From: AP-15 sp036404275
Lineage (GTDB): Bacteria; Pseudomonadota; Alphaproteobacteria; ATCC43930; CGMCC-115725
Assembly: GCA_036404275.1 (NCBI GenBank)
Contig: DASXAM010000088.1
Span: 4,603-68,602 of the forward strand
Reading direction: 5' to 3'
Length of the DNA stretch: 64,000 bases
In this document: positions 41,692 through 49,618 of the stretch, in pieces
Numbering within the stretch: position 1 is the stretch's first letter
How the letters are laid out: the number at the start of each line of letters is the position of its first letter
Translations under genes and position numbers: made by a program
The notes under the pieces: generated by a model
Told to the model about the DNA's origin: nothing
The model's database searches: none
The model's input: the letters and a program-made list of their open reading frames with translations, nothing else

Positions 41692-42552
41692 ATGACGAGA
41701 GGCGGCCTGGCGCCTATCGCGGTGTGCGTCACGTTGTTGGCGGCGGGGGCTGGATACGCCCAATCCGACCAGGATAGGGCGGGGGCCGAATTCGTCCCGA
41801 ATGTCGAGAGTGGGGCGGAGGCTGGGTTTTCCCGACCAGCCGCGGGTTGCCCGATCCTTTTCGGCCAGAGGCTGCCCGGCACCGGGCAGACGACTTCCTA
41901 TGTGGCGGGCGATGACGGCGAGGTCAGGGCCGGGGCCAGCCTCAGATACCGCGACAACGGCGACGGCACGATAACCGACAAGAGCACCAGGCTGATGTGG
42001 GAGAAGAAGGACCGGGCCAGCGGTGGTCTCCACAACTGGAACAACGCCTACCCGTGGCAGGGGATGTGTTCAAACCGCGCCAGCCGAGTATGTGGCAGCG
42101 ACACGGATTGTCCGAGCGGGGGAGCCTGCAAACCCGCCGGCGGCGCCCGGTATACGATCTTCCAATGGGTCGCCAAGCTCGACGCCCGGCCTTGTTTCGC
42201 CCACCACTGCGACTGGCGGATCCCGAACGTCAAGGAGCTGCAGAGCATCGTCGACTACGAGACCTATCTGCCGCCCGTCGCTGCGGCGTTCAACAACAAC
42301 TGCAGACCGGACTGTATTGCGGATGGCGCCAACAAAACCAGGGAATGCAGTTGCACGCAGTCGGCCGGCCATTCGAAAGGCTATTACTGGTCGGCTTCCA
42401 GCTATGCTCCCAGTCCGATCGTCAAACCTCCCGGTTCGATGCTTGCGTGGGGTGTGCTCTTCGGCGGCGGCGACGTGCTCAGCGCCGGTAAAACCGACCA
42501 CAACTACGTCCGCGCCGTGCGTTCCGGCTTTGTGCAGTCGGAAATTCGCTGA
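41692..42552 (+). CDS. Secreted DUF1566 (Lcl C-terminal-like) protein
   Basis: 286 residues. A signal peptide (GLAPIAVCVTLLAAGAGYAQ) is followed by a Cys-rich secreted domain. The DUF1566 hallmarks are DNGDGTITDKSTRLMWEKK, CDWRIPNVKELQSIVDY and YYWSASSYAPSP, ending with VRAVRSG. These domains occur in surface and adhesion-related proteins. About ten cysteines in the middle suggest disulfide stabilisation. GGAGGGAGG lies just before the ATG. It is the only obviously secreted protein of the 40-46 kb block; the role is unknown. Confidence 0.85.
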   Translation: MTRGGLAPIAVCVTLLAAGAGYAQSDQDRAGAEFVPNVESGAEAGFSRPAAGCPILFGQRLPGTGQTTSYVAGDDGEVRAGASLRYRDNGDGTITDKSTRLMWEKKDRASGGLHNWNNAYPWQGMCSNRASRVCGSDTDCPSGGACKPAGGARYTIFQWVAKLDARPCFAHHCDWRIPNVKELQSIVDYETYLPPVAAAFNNNCRPDCIADGANKTRECSCTQSAGHSKGYYWSASSYAPSPIVKPPGSMLAWGVLFGGGDVLSAGKTDHNYVRAVRSGFVQSEIR

Positions 42553-42797
42553 CTTTCGGATTTACCGGCACGCCGCGAGCCATGAGCAAACGCCGCGGTC
42601 TGCCGAACCGCGATCACCTGCGTATCTAGAGCGCATCGGTTGAAACAAAAACCGTATTCTGCGCAACCTTTCGTCCCGGCCTTCGCAGGGAAAGCATATT
42701 TGGCCCATGCAGCAGGCGGTTCAGTCTTTGAGGTCATGCTCCAATACATAACCGTAATCGTCTCGAGGATCGAGAAGCTGCTCGCCTGGGCCCCGGA

Positions 42798-42890
42798 GGC
42801 GTGCCGGACGACGAACAAGACGAGATCGCCGCGCTCAATACCGCCCGCGTCTACCATTTTGATGTGGCGGGCCTGACAGTCCCTGATTGA
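42798..42890 (+). pseudogene. 3-prime remnant of a second amidohydrolase gene
   Basis: The frame ending at TGA 42890 reads GVPDDEQDEIAALNTARVYHFD and then VAGLTVPD. It closely resembles the last 30 residues of the amidohydrolase at 40311-41450 (GVPDDEQAKIAALNTARVYNFD, MAKLTARA), including the same end point. No matching upstream coding sequence remains. The rest of the 42553-43064 interval shows no gene, although a 78-residue frame crosses it in another phase without recognisable content. This is a relic of a tandem duplication that was later deleted. Confidence 0.85.
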
Positions 42891-43064
42891 AGCGACGATA
42901 TCTCGGCAGATCGACGAGTTCGGCGTGCCGGCGCCGACTAAAATAGATGGTTGCGACACAGCCGCGCTCGATTTGCGCCGGACGGGGACTGCCGGCGGCT
43001 TCAGGCGGGGAAAGCGGCGTATCTCCGACTTGATTGGCCGCCGCAGAATTGCAAATCTTCGGCA

Positions 43065-43712
43065 ATGACAAACCCGTCCACCGTCGCGAAGGAACCTACG
43101 CAAGAGGCGCCGGCGACGCTGGGCGACGTGCTCTATGCCAAGTCCAAGGCCCTGGTGCCGGAGCAGGACTGGGTGGCGCTCGTCCAAGCGGTTGCGGCGG
43201 GCGACCAGCCGGCGCTGCATGCGCTCTACGAGCGCGCCCATCGCATAGTCTTCACGCTGATCATGCGGATCACGGCCAACCGGGAAACCGCCGAAGAGCT
43301 CACCATCGACGTCTTTCACGACATATGGCGACGGGCGTCGCGTTACGACGCCGCAACCGGCACCGTGCTCGGCTGGATCATGAACCAGGCGCGCTCGCGG
43401 GCGATCGACCGTCTGCGCTTCGACAGCCGAAAGAAGCGCAGCCAGGGCGGCGATGTGGAGCCGCCGGCCGAGGTGGGCGCCGATCCGCGCGACCTGCTCG
43501 AGCTGCGCGAGTGGGGCGCGGCGCTGCGCAAGTCATTGACGGTGCTTACGCCGGGCGAGCGCCAGGCGATAGAAACAACATTTTTCGGCGGCCTGACGCA
43601 TGCCGAAGCGGCGGCGCGGCTCAATCAGCCGCTCGGCACCATAAAGACGCGCATCCGTTCAGGATTGCACAAGCTGCGCCAGGCGCTGACCGCAGAAGCG
43701 GAGAAGTCATGA
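43065..43712 (+). CDS. ECF-type RNA polymerase sigma factor
   Basis: 215 residues. Region 2 spans about 50-118 (LYERAHRIVFTLIMRIT, ETAEELTIDVFHDIWRRASRYD), followed by region 4 at about 155-208 (LTPGERQAIETTFFGGLTHAEAAARL, GTIKTRIRSGLHKLR). It has an N-terminal extension of about 40 residues. It overlaps the ChrR-like anti-sigma gene (ATGA), the usual arrangement of an ECF sigma with its regulator, which suggests control by oxidative or metal stress as for RpoE-ChrR of Rhodobacter. I found no clear matching promoter upstream of its own start. Confidence 0.92.
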   Translation: MTNPSTVAKEPTQEAPATLGDVLYAKSKALVPEQDWVALVQAVAAGDQPALHALYERAHRIVFTLIMRITANRETAEELTIDVFHDIWRRASRYDAATGTVLGWIMNQARSRAIDRLRFDSRKKRSQGGDVEPPAEVGADPRDLLELREWGAALRKSLTVLTPGERQAIETTFFGGLTHAEAAARLNQPLGTIKTRIRSGLHKLRQALTAEAEKS

Positions 43713-44284
43713 GTATGTTCGATCGGAACTGCTGCGAGCAGAGCGAGGCGACGTACGCCTACGCGCTGCAGGCCTTGCCGCCGGACGAGGTTGCCGCGGC
43801 CGAAACCCACATCGCCTCGTGCCCGGATTGCCGGCGCGATCTGAGGAACCTGCGCCCGATGGTCGATCGGTTCGTTGCCTGGCCCACCGATTTGCTGCGT
43901 CCGCCGACCTCGTTGCAGGCGCGCCTGGCGCAGCGCATCGCCCAAGAGACCGGGAAAATGGTGCCGCCGCCGGCTCGGCGCTGGTCCGAGCCGGAATGGG
44001 AAGGGGTTGCGCCCGGCATCGAATGCAAGCTCCTCGCAACCGACGTGGAACGGCATAGGGTCAGCATGCTGGTGCGCCTGGCGCCCGGCGCGAGTTACCC
44101 GGCGCATACACATGCCGGTGTCGAAGAGCTGCATCTCCTCGCCGGCGAGCTGTGGATCGACGACCGCAAGCTCCTCGCCGGCGATTACAACTATGGTGCA
44201 CCCGGAGCGGGCGACGACCGCGTTTGGAGCGAGACGGGCTGCACTTGTGTTCTCGTCACCAGCAGCAAAGACGGCCTTCGCTGA
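43709..44284 (+). CDS. ChrR-like anti-sigma factor (zinc anti-sigma domain plus cupin)
   Basis: 191 residues. The N-terminal zinc-binding anti-sigma domain has His34-x3-Cys38-x2-Cys41 (HIASCPDC). The C-terminal cupin domain has the PAHTHAGVEELHLLAGEL motif (His133, His135, Glu139 or 140). A final metal-ligand His as in ChrR is not evident, since the GDYNYGAPG region lacks it. It should hold the sigma factor inactive until a stress signal destabilises it. The start overlaps the sigma stop. A shortened second copy follows at 44473-44781. Confidence 0.88.
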   Translation: MSMFDRNCCEQSEATYAYALQALPPDEVAAAETHIASCPDCRRDLRNLRPMVDRFVAWPTDLLRPPTSLQARLAQRIAQETGKMVPPPARRWSEPEWEGVAPGIECKLLATDVERHRVSMLVRLAPGASYPAHTHAGVEELHLLAGELWIDDRKLLAGDYNYGAPGAGDDRVWSETGCTCVLVTSSKDGLR

Positions 44285-44472
44285 GCGCATCCGGCGCATC
44301 AGGCGCCGGACGAACACGCTGGCACACCGCGGGGTCGGCATGGACGCCCGCGCATATGAAATAACCCGGGATCCCGGAAACCGAGACCGGCGGCGGCCGG
44401 TGGAGAGCGCGCCTTTTTACCCGGCCGCTATTGCCGACCAATCCAAAAGCCCGCATCTGACGTCTTAAGGGC

Positions 44473-44781
44473 ATGCGAACTTCGCATCCCTCGGTCGGGC
44501 GAATTGAAATGAGCCCGAGCCCCAACCCGAGCCGCGACCGGAGCGGGGCAATTTGCGCCTACGCCTTGCAGGTCCTGCCGGCGAGCGAGGTCGGGGCGGC
44601 CGAAGCCGATATCGAGAGCGTCCGGAGCGAGACCGGCTGCATCGGTCTTCTTATCACCGGCGACAAAGATTCCCTGCGATGGCGATCGCCGACCTCTCCC
44701 ATCTCACGCCGGCGCGGTGCACCGCCGAAGAGATTGCAGCTTCCGGCGATGGACGAGCCACACCAGGAGACGGATCGATGA
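44473..44781 (+). pseudogene. Internally deleted ChrR-like paralogue
   Basis: The frame from ATG 44473 (or ATG 44509) encodes ICAYALQVLPASEVGAAEADIES, resembling the N-terminus of the neighbouring ChrR-like protein. It then jumps directly to VRSETGCIGLLITGDKDSLR, which matches the extreme C-terminus of the same protein. About 130 residues, including both zinc cysteines and the cupin, are missing. The end is read through into unrelated sequence and stops at TGA 44781, overlapping the start of the next gene (ATGA). It could be expressed as a fragment, but anti-sigma function is not expected. Confidence 0.8.
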
Positions 44782-45005
44782 AAGTGTACCGCTTCTACTT
44801 CCTCGGCAGCGACGACAAAATCAAAAAAAGCGCCGAGCTAATCGAATGTCCGACGGATGCCGCTGCTCTGGCGGAGGCGGAGCAAAAGCTCGTTACCAGC
44901 GAATATCACGCGATCGAAGTTTGGGATCGAGCGCGATGCGTCGGAAAAGTTGGGCATTTGAAAGATCGCCGCGAGGCGACGGCGCACATCGAGCAACGAG
45001 CATAA
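44778..45005 (+). CDS. Small conserved hypothetical protein (75 residues)
   Basis: Not assigned. MKVYRFYFLGSDDKIKKSAELIECPTDAAAL and EYHAIEVWDRARCVGKV suggest a small alpha-beta protein of a type common in alphaproteobacteria, soluble and without a signal peptide. CAGGAGA lies upstream of the ATG. It overlaps the remnant ChrR copy by 4 bp, so it may once have been the third gene of a duplicated sigma/anti-sigma operon. Confidence 0.72.
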   Translation: MKVYRFYFLGSDDKIKKSAELIECPTDAAALAEAEQKLVTSEYHAIEVWDRARCVGKVGHLKDRREATAHIEQRA

Positions 45006-45196
45006 TAGAACCGGTCACGCCCACAGCGCGCCCGGTGGAAAGCAAGACGCGTATTCCGATCCATAACGCAACGGATCGGGAGGTTGAGCCGGGGCGCCGG
45101 CCCGGTGGCGGTTGAAACGGCTTGGCCTTCCGACCGAAAGGATGTGCCCGCGTTGTTCCTTTGGGGTTGAGACGCCGCCTGGGAAAGCCGGGGATC

Positions 45197-45791
45197 TCAT
45201 CCCGAGGTCCCGACCGCGGGTGCAGGCGGCTCGGGCAGCGGGATCCCGTCGTAAAGTTCCGACAGCAAAATGGTCGGCGGCACCGAATCCAGGGAGAGCG
45301 TTGAATCGAGTCCGCGCATCATCTCGGTGATCCAACGATCGCCTTATCGACGGTGCACTTCGGCAAAGCGTTTTCTGAATCGATCAGCAGGATTTCCACC
45401 ACACTCGGAAGGCGGCGGTAGTCGGGGCCTTGATCTGCCGGTCGACTGCGGCGGTGCTGGGCGACAAGATCTCGACAATCAGGACGGGATTGCGGATCAG
45501 CCGGTCCTCCGCCCGAAGCGGCTCGCAGATAACGGCGAGATCGGCGACGTAAAAGGTATCGTTGCGGTCGGGCAGCGCGATGCCGGCTTCGCTGAACACT
45601 CGGCAAGGGAAACGCGCCCGCAGCGCAGAGCGGATTTCTCCGCCGAGTGTCGCAGCAAGCAGCCCGTGCCGCGGCATCGGCGGCGCCACTGCCGTGACGA
45701 CGCCACCCCACAGCTCGTAGCGCCTGTCGGTGCCGTCATCCCAGGCCAGAAATTCGTCGAGGGTCATCCGCCTCGTCGCAAGTTCGGCCAT
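45197..45791 (-). pseudogene. Uma2-family (DUF820) endonuclease, degraded
   Basis: The 5-prime part from ATG 45791 encodes a normal Uma2 N-terminus (MTLDEFLAWDDGTDRRYEL, then VFSEAGIALPDRNDTFYVADLAVICEP and VEILSPSTAAVDRQIKAP). The frame then breaks near 45422; DYRRLPSVVEILLIDSEN continues in a second frame. After a second break near 45375, FAEVHRR, an in-frame TAA (45344-45346), then GDRWITEM and the C-terminal TILLSELYDGIPLPE appear in the third frame, ending at 45197. Two single-base losses plus a nonsense codon account for everything. The restored length of 198 residues is normal for the family. Clearly inactive. Confidence 0.88.
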
Positions 45792-46042
45792 AATCGACAG
45801 CTTTTTACAGTCTCGCCCGTCGCATTTATCCGAACCTGCCGGGGCAGCGAAGCCGGTTTGCCGCCGCCGGGGCGCTCGACCTGTATTGAATCATTACGCG
45901 GCGGCAGCCGCGCGACAACGGTGTGCTATCGGGCGGCGTCGCTGTGCGGTCTAATCGTCTCCGGCGTCTGCGAGTCCCGGCGGTCGTCGAGATCGAGTTG
46001 GCCCGGCTGCCGCACCGCCGTGGACCGCAACTGGAGAGAAGC

Positions 46043-46984
46043 ATGAGCGAGACGTTGCCGACCCGGCGTCAATTCAGTGGTCTTTGCGCGGTGCTCGGCG
46101 CGGCACGGTTTTCGGCCGGGACAATGATTGCGGCGCCGTCGTGCGCATCGGCTCGTGTGGCGCCCCGCATGGTAAAGTTTCCCGGCGGAACGGTTGTCCC
46201 GGCGCTTGGCCAGGGTTCTGCGGGGCTCGCGCAGGGGAGGCATCCGGAGGCCGCCGAGACAGCAGCGCTGCGCACCGGCCTGTCGCTCGGGATGACGGTA
46301 ATCGACACGGCGGAGATTTACGGCGGCGGCCGAGCCGAAGAATTGATCGGCCGGGCGATTGCCGGTCAGCGCGACCGCGTTTTTCTGGTCTCCAAAGTGT
46401 GGCCCACCCATGTGACAGGAAACGGCATCGCACGGGCTTGCGAGGCGAGCCTCGGCCGGCTCGGCACCGATCATCTCGATCTCTACCTGCTGCACTGGCC
46501 AAGCCGGGATGCCGAGCTCTCCAGCATCGTGGCCGCGTTCGAAAGTCTGCGCGCGGCGCGGAAGGTTCGGGCCTGGGGTGTCTCCAACTTCGAGGTCCGT
46601 GACATGGAAGAGCTTTTCCGTGTTCCGCACGGCGATCGTTGCGCCACCAATCAGGTCCCTTACAACCTCGGCAATCGCGGCATCGAGCGCGGCCTGCTGC
46701 CATGGTGTGAGCGGCACGGCCTGCCGGTGATGGCCTATTCGCCGCTCGGCGGCCCCGGCGCCAGCGTGCTGCGTGATCCGGCGCTGGCGCGGATCGGCGC
46801 CGCACATGGCTGCTCGCCGGCCGCTGTCGCGCTGGCCTGGACGATCCGCAGCGGCAACGTCATTGCGATCCCCGAAGCCGGCTCCATCGAGCATGTAAAG
46901 GAAAACGCCGTCGCGCTTTCACTTGCATTGACCCCGGACGAGCTGCACGCACTGGACGCAACGCATCCACCGTCCAGTCGCTAA
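46043..46984 (+). CDS. Aldo/keto reductase with a possible Tat signal
   Basis: 313 residues. TIM-barrel NADPH-dependent reductase. The catalytic tetrad is visible: Asp and Tyr in VIDTAEIYGGG, Lys in FLVSKVW and His in YLLHWPS. The N-terminus TRRQFSGLCAVLGAARFSAG looks like a twin-arginine signal, unusual for this mostly cytoplasmic family, so the enzyme may be exported with bound cofactor. ATG 46043 has GGAGAGAAG upstream. The 250 bp between it and the Uma2 relic holds nothing recognisable. Confidence 0.9.
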   Translation: MSETLPTRRQFSGLCAVLGAARFSAGTMIAAPSCASARVAPRMVKFPGGTVVPALGQGSAGLAQGRHPEAAETAALRTGLSLGMTVIDTAEIYGGGRAEELIGRAIAGQRDRVFLVSKVWPTHVTGNGIARACEASLGRLGTDHLDLYLLHWPSRDAELSSIVAAFESLRAARKVRAWGVSNFEVRDMEELFRVPHGDRCATNQVPYNLGNRGIERGLLPWCERHGLPVMAYSPLGGPGASVLRDPALARIGAAHGCSPAAVALAWTIRSGNVIAIPEAGSIEHVKENAVALSLALTPDELHALDATHPPSSR

Positions 46985-47126
46985 GCTCCTGTTTCCCTCA
47001 GCCGTCCCGACTCAGCCGCGGCTAGAGGCCGCTGCACTGGGGCGTCTTCGGGTTGCGCTATCCCGTTTCGGCGCGACGCTCGTCTGCGCTATCGTCGTCG
47101 ATCTTACGATTACGGAGTGAACCGCG

Positions 47127-48335
47127 ATGGATGGGGTGCCGCTCAATTGTCTCGCCGGCGTCAAGGTGCTCGACCTGACCCAATTCGAGGCCGGACCCAC
47201 CTGCACCGAAGCCTTGGCCTGGCTCGGCGCCGAGGTGGTCAAGGTCGAGAACCCGAAGGGCGGCGAGCCGGGCCGCACCTCGTTCGCCGGCCCGCCGGGC
47301 AGCCCGGATTCCTATTACTTCTTCCAGTTCGACGCCAACAAGAAGTCGGTCACCGTCAATCTCAAATCCGAGCGCGGGCTGGCGCTCGTCAAGGATCTGG
47401 CGCGGAAGGCCGATGTCATGATCGAGAACATGGCGCCCGGCACGATCGAGCGCCTCGGTCTCGGCTACGACGCGATCCGCGCGATCAACCCCGGCATCGT
47501 TTATGCCCAGGTCAAAGGTTTTGGCGAGGGCAGCCCGTACGAGAAAAACCTCGCCTTCGATATGATTGCCCAAGCCTGCGGCGGCACGATGAGCATTACC
47601 GGCGAGCCCGACGGGCCGCCGATCCGGCCGGGCCCCTCGCTCGGCGACACCGGCACCGGCATGGTCATGGCGATCAGCATCCTGGGCGCCCTCTACGAGC
47701 GCAAGACCACCGGCCGCGGCCGGCGGCTGCAGGTGGCGATGCAGGATGCGATGCTGCACTACATCCGCTTTGCGTTTCAGACCCAGGCGGTGCTCGGTCG
47801 AGCGGCACCCCGCAACAGCAACCGCAGCAACACGGCCCCGTCGGGGATCTTTCCCTGCGCGCGGGGCGGCCCCAATGACTGGATTTACGTCTTCGCCCGC
47901 CAGACGGACCACTGGCACCGGCTTTTGAAACTCCTCGGCCGCGAGGATTTGATCGGCGATCCGCGCTACGAGACGGCACCAGCCCGCGGCGAGCGCAGCG
48001 ACGAAGTCAACGCGATCGTCGCCGAGTGGACCAGACTGCGCGACAAGCACGAGGCGATGCGGTTGATCGGCGCCGCCGGCGTGCCGGCCGGTGCTGTGCT
48101 CGACACGATGGAATTGCACAACGAGCCGAGCTTTGAGGCGCGCGGCATTCTGCAAACCGTGCCGCACCCGACCGGTCCCTACAAAATGCCGGCCTGGCCG
48201 GTCCGCTTCGACGGCGCCCCGCCCAAGCTCGAACCGGCGCCGCTACTGGGCCAGCATACAACCGAAATCCTCGGGAGCTGGCTCGGCATGAGCCGGAGCG
48301 ATGCCGAGGCGCTGAAACAGGACGGGGTGATTTGA
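47127..48335 (+). CDS. CaiB/BaiF (class III) CoA-transferase, copy B
   Basis: 402 residues. N-terminal GVKVLDLTQFEAGPTCTEALAWLGAEVVKVE, middle NLAFDMIAQACGGTMSITGEPDG and LGDTGTGMV with the catalytic Asp near residue 174. It is closely related to copy A (17249-18511) in sequence and length, without the N-terminal extension of that copy. CoA is moved to an unknown dicarboxylic or hydroxy acid. The convergent neighbour is a tartrate/malate-type dehydrogenase, so a hydroxy-dicarboxylate substrate is conceivable, but this is inference from proximity only. Confidence 0.9.
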   Translation: MDGVPLNCLAGVKVLDLTQFEAGPTCTEALAWLGAEVVKVENPKGGEPGRTSFAGPPGSPDSYYFFQFDANKKSVTVNLKSERGLALVKDLARKADVMIENMAPGTIERLGLGYDAIRAINPGIVYAQVKGFGEGSPYEKNLAFDMIAQACGGTMSITGEPDGPPIRPGPSLGDTGTGMVMAISILGALYERKTTGRGRRLQVAMQDAMLHYIRFAFQTQAVLGRAAPRNSNRSNTAPSGIFPCARGGPNDWIYVFARQTDHWHRLLKLLGREDLIGDPRYETAPARGERSDEVNAIVAEWTRLRDKHEAMRLIGAAGVPAGAVLDTMELHNEPSFEARGILQTVPHPTGPYKMPAWPVRFDGAPPKLEPAPLLGQHTTEILGSWLGMSRSDAEALKQDGVI

Positions 48336-48371
48336 GAATAACGCCGGTAATCGGATTCGAAAAAGGGCGAG

Positions 48372-49433
48372 CTACCGGATCGCGGCGGTAACGGCGGCGC
48401 CGAGATCCTTGGTGCCGGCGTTGCCGCCGAGGTCGGGGGTGCGGGTGCCGCCTTCGGCCAAGACCTCGGCGATCGCGCGCTCGACCGCTGCGGCGGCTTC
48501 GGTTTCGCCAAAATGGGCGAGCATCATCGCCCCCGACCAGATCTGGCCGATCGGATTGGCGATGCCGCGCCCGGCGATGTCCGGGGCCGAGCCGTGCACC
48601 GGCTCGAACATCGAGGGGTATTCGCGCTCGGGGTTGATGTTGCCGGAGGGGGCGATGCCGATCGAGCCGACCACCGCCGGCCCCAAATCGCTCAAAATGT
48701 CGCCGAACAAATTCGAGCCGACGACGACATCGAACCAGTCCGGGTGGCGCACAAAATGCGCGGTCAGAATGTCGATGTGGTACTGGTCGGTCCTGACGTC
48801 GGGATAGTCCTTGGCGACCGCGGCGAAGCGCTCGTCCCAATAGGGCATGGTGTGGATGATGCCGTTCGATTTGGTGGCCGAGGTCACGTGCTTGTTGCGG
48901 ACGCGGGCGAGCTCAAAGGCATAGCGCATGATCCGGTCACAGCCGCGCCGGGTGAACACGGTTTGCTGCATTGCCATCTCATATTCGCTGCCTGAATAAA
49001 GGCGGCCGCCGATCTCGGAATATTCGCCTTCGTTGTTCTCGCGCACGACATAGAAATCGATGTCGCCGGGCGCGCGGCCCTTGAGCGGCGATTCGACCCC
49101 GGCCAACAGCCGCACCGGGCGCAGATTGACATATTGATGGAAATTGCGCCGGAGCGGGATCAGAAGACCCCAGAGCGAGATGTGGTCCGGCACATCCGGC
49201 CGGCCGACCGCGCCGAGATAGACCGCGTCGTAGGGCCGCAGCTCTTCGAGCCCGTCCTCCGGCATCATCCGCCCGGTCGCGGCATAACGGTCGCAGCTCC
49301 AATCGAATTCGCTCCAGCTGAAGCCGAAGCCGTAGCGGCGCGCGGCCTGCTCCATCGCGGCGATCCCTTCGGGCATCACCTCATGCCCGATGCCGTCCCC
49401 GGCGATCACCGCCACCCGGTAGCTCTTTGCCAT
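48372..49433 (-). CDS. Tartrate/D-malate dehydrogenase-type decarboxylating dehydrogenase (isopropylmalate dehydrogenase family)
   Basis: 353 residues. Begins RVAVIAGDGIGHEVMPEG, as in the isocitrate/isopropylmalate dehydrogenase family. PLRRNFHQYVNLRPVRLL, DFYVVRENNEGEYSEIGG and MFEPVHGSAPDIAGRGIANPIG are typical of the TtuC/DmlA subgroup that oxidises tartrate or D-malate with NAD. ATG 49433 has GGGAGAAG upstream; a longer frame to 49550 is not conserved. It is divergent from the PEP-CTERM phytase-like gene. Confidence 0.9.
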   Translation of the reverse strand: MAKSYRVAVIAGDGIGHEVMPEGIAAMEQAARRYGFGFSWSEFDWSCDRYAATGRMMPEDGLEELRPYDAVYLGAVGRPDVPDHISLWGLLIPLRRNFHQYVNLRPVRLLAGVESPLKGRAPGDIDFYVVRENNEGEYSEIGGRLYSGSEYEMAMQQTVFTRRGCDRIMRYAFELARVRNKHVTSATKSNGIIHTMPYWDERFAAVAKDYPDVRTDQYHIDILTAHFVRHPDWFDVVVGSNLFGDILSDLGPAVVGSIGIAPSGNINPEREYPSMFEPVHGSAPDIAGRGIANPIGQIWSGAMMLAHFGETEAAAAVERAIAEVLAEGGTRTPDLGGNAGTKDLGAAVTAAIR

Positions 49434-49618
49434 GCCCTGCTTCTCCCTGAGCTTGTGTGCCACGATACTCCCGCGCCTGGCCGGGCAGAGCAACCGTCGG
49501 ATTTCGATCGCGACGATGCCCGGCACGCCATCCCGCTGCCCGACCGACACTCAACTGTCATGGCTTTTGGGCAGATTGCGGCGGGCGGCGGATGGCCGCG
49601 TCCATAAGGGGATGATCG

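Noticed and set aside
42640..42876. 78-residue frame MKQKPYSAQP... as a gene
   Set aside because: It crosses the amidohydrolase relic in a different phase, has no good ribosome binding site and no recognisable family.
49460..49618. Possible sigma-54 promoter before the phytase-like PEP-CTERM gene
   Set aside because: Candidate GG and GC pairs (for example around GGCACGCC) have 7, 11 or 14 bases between them instead of ten.
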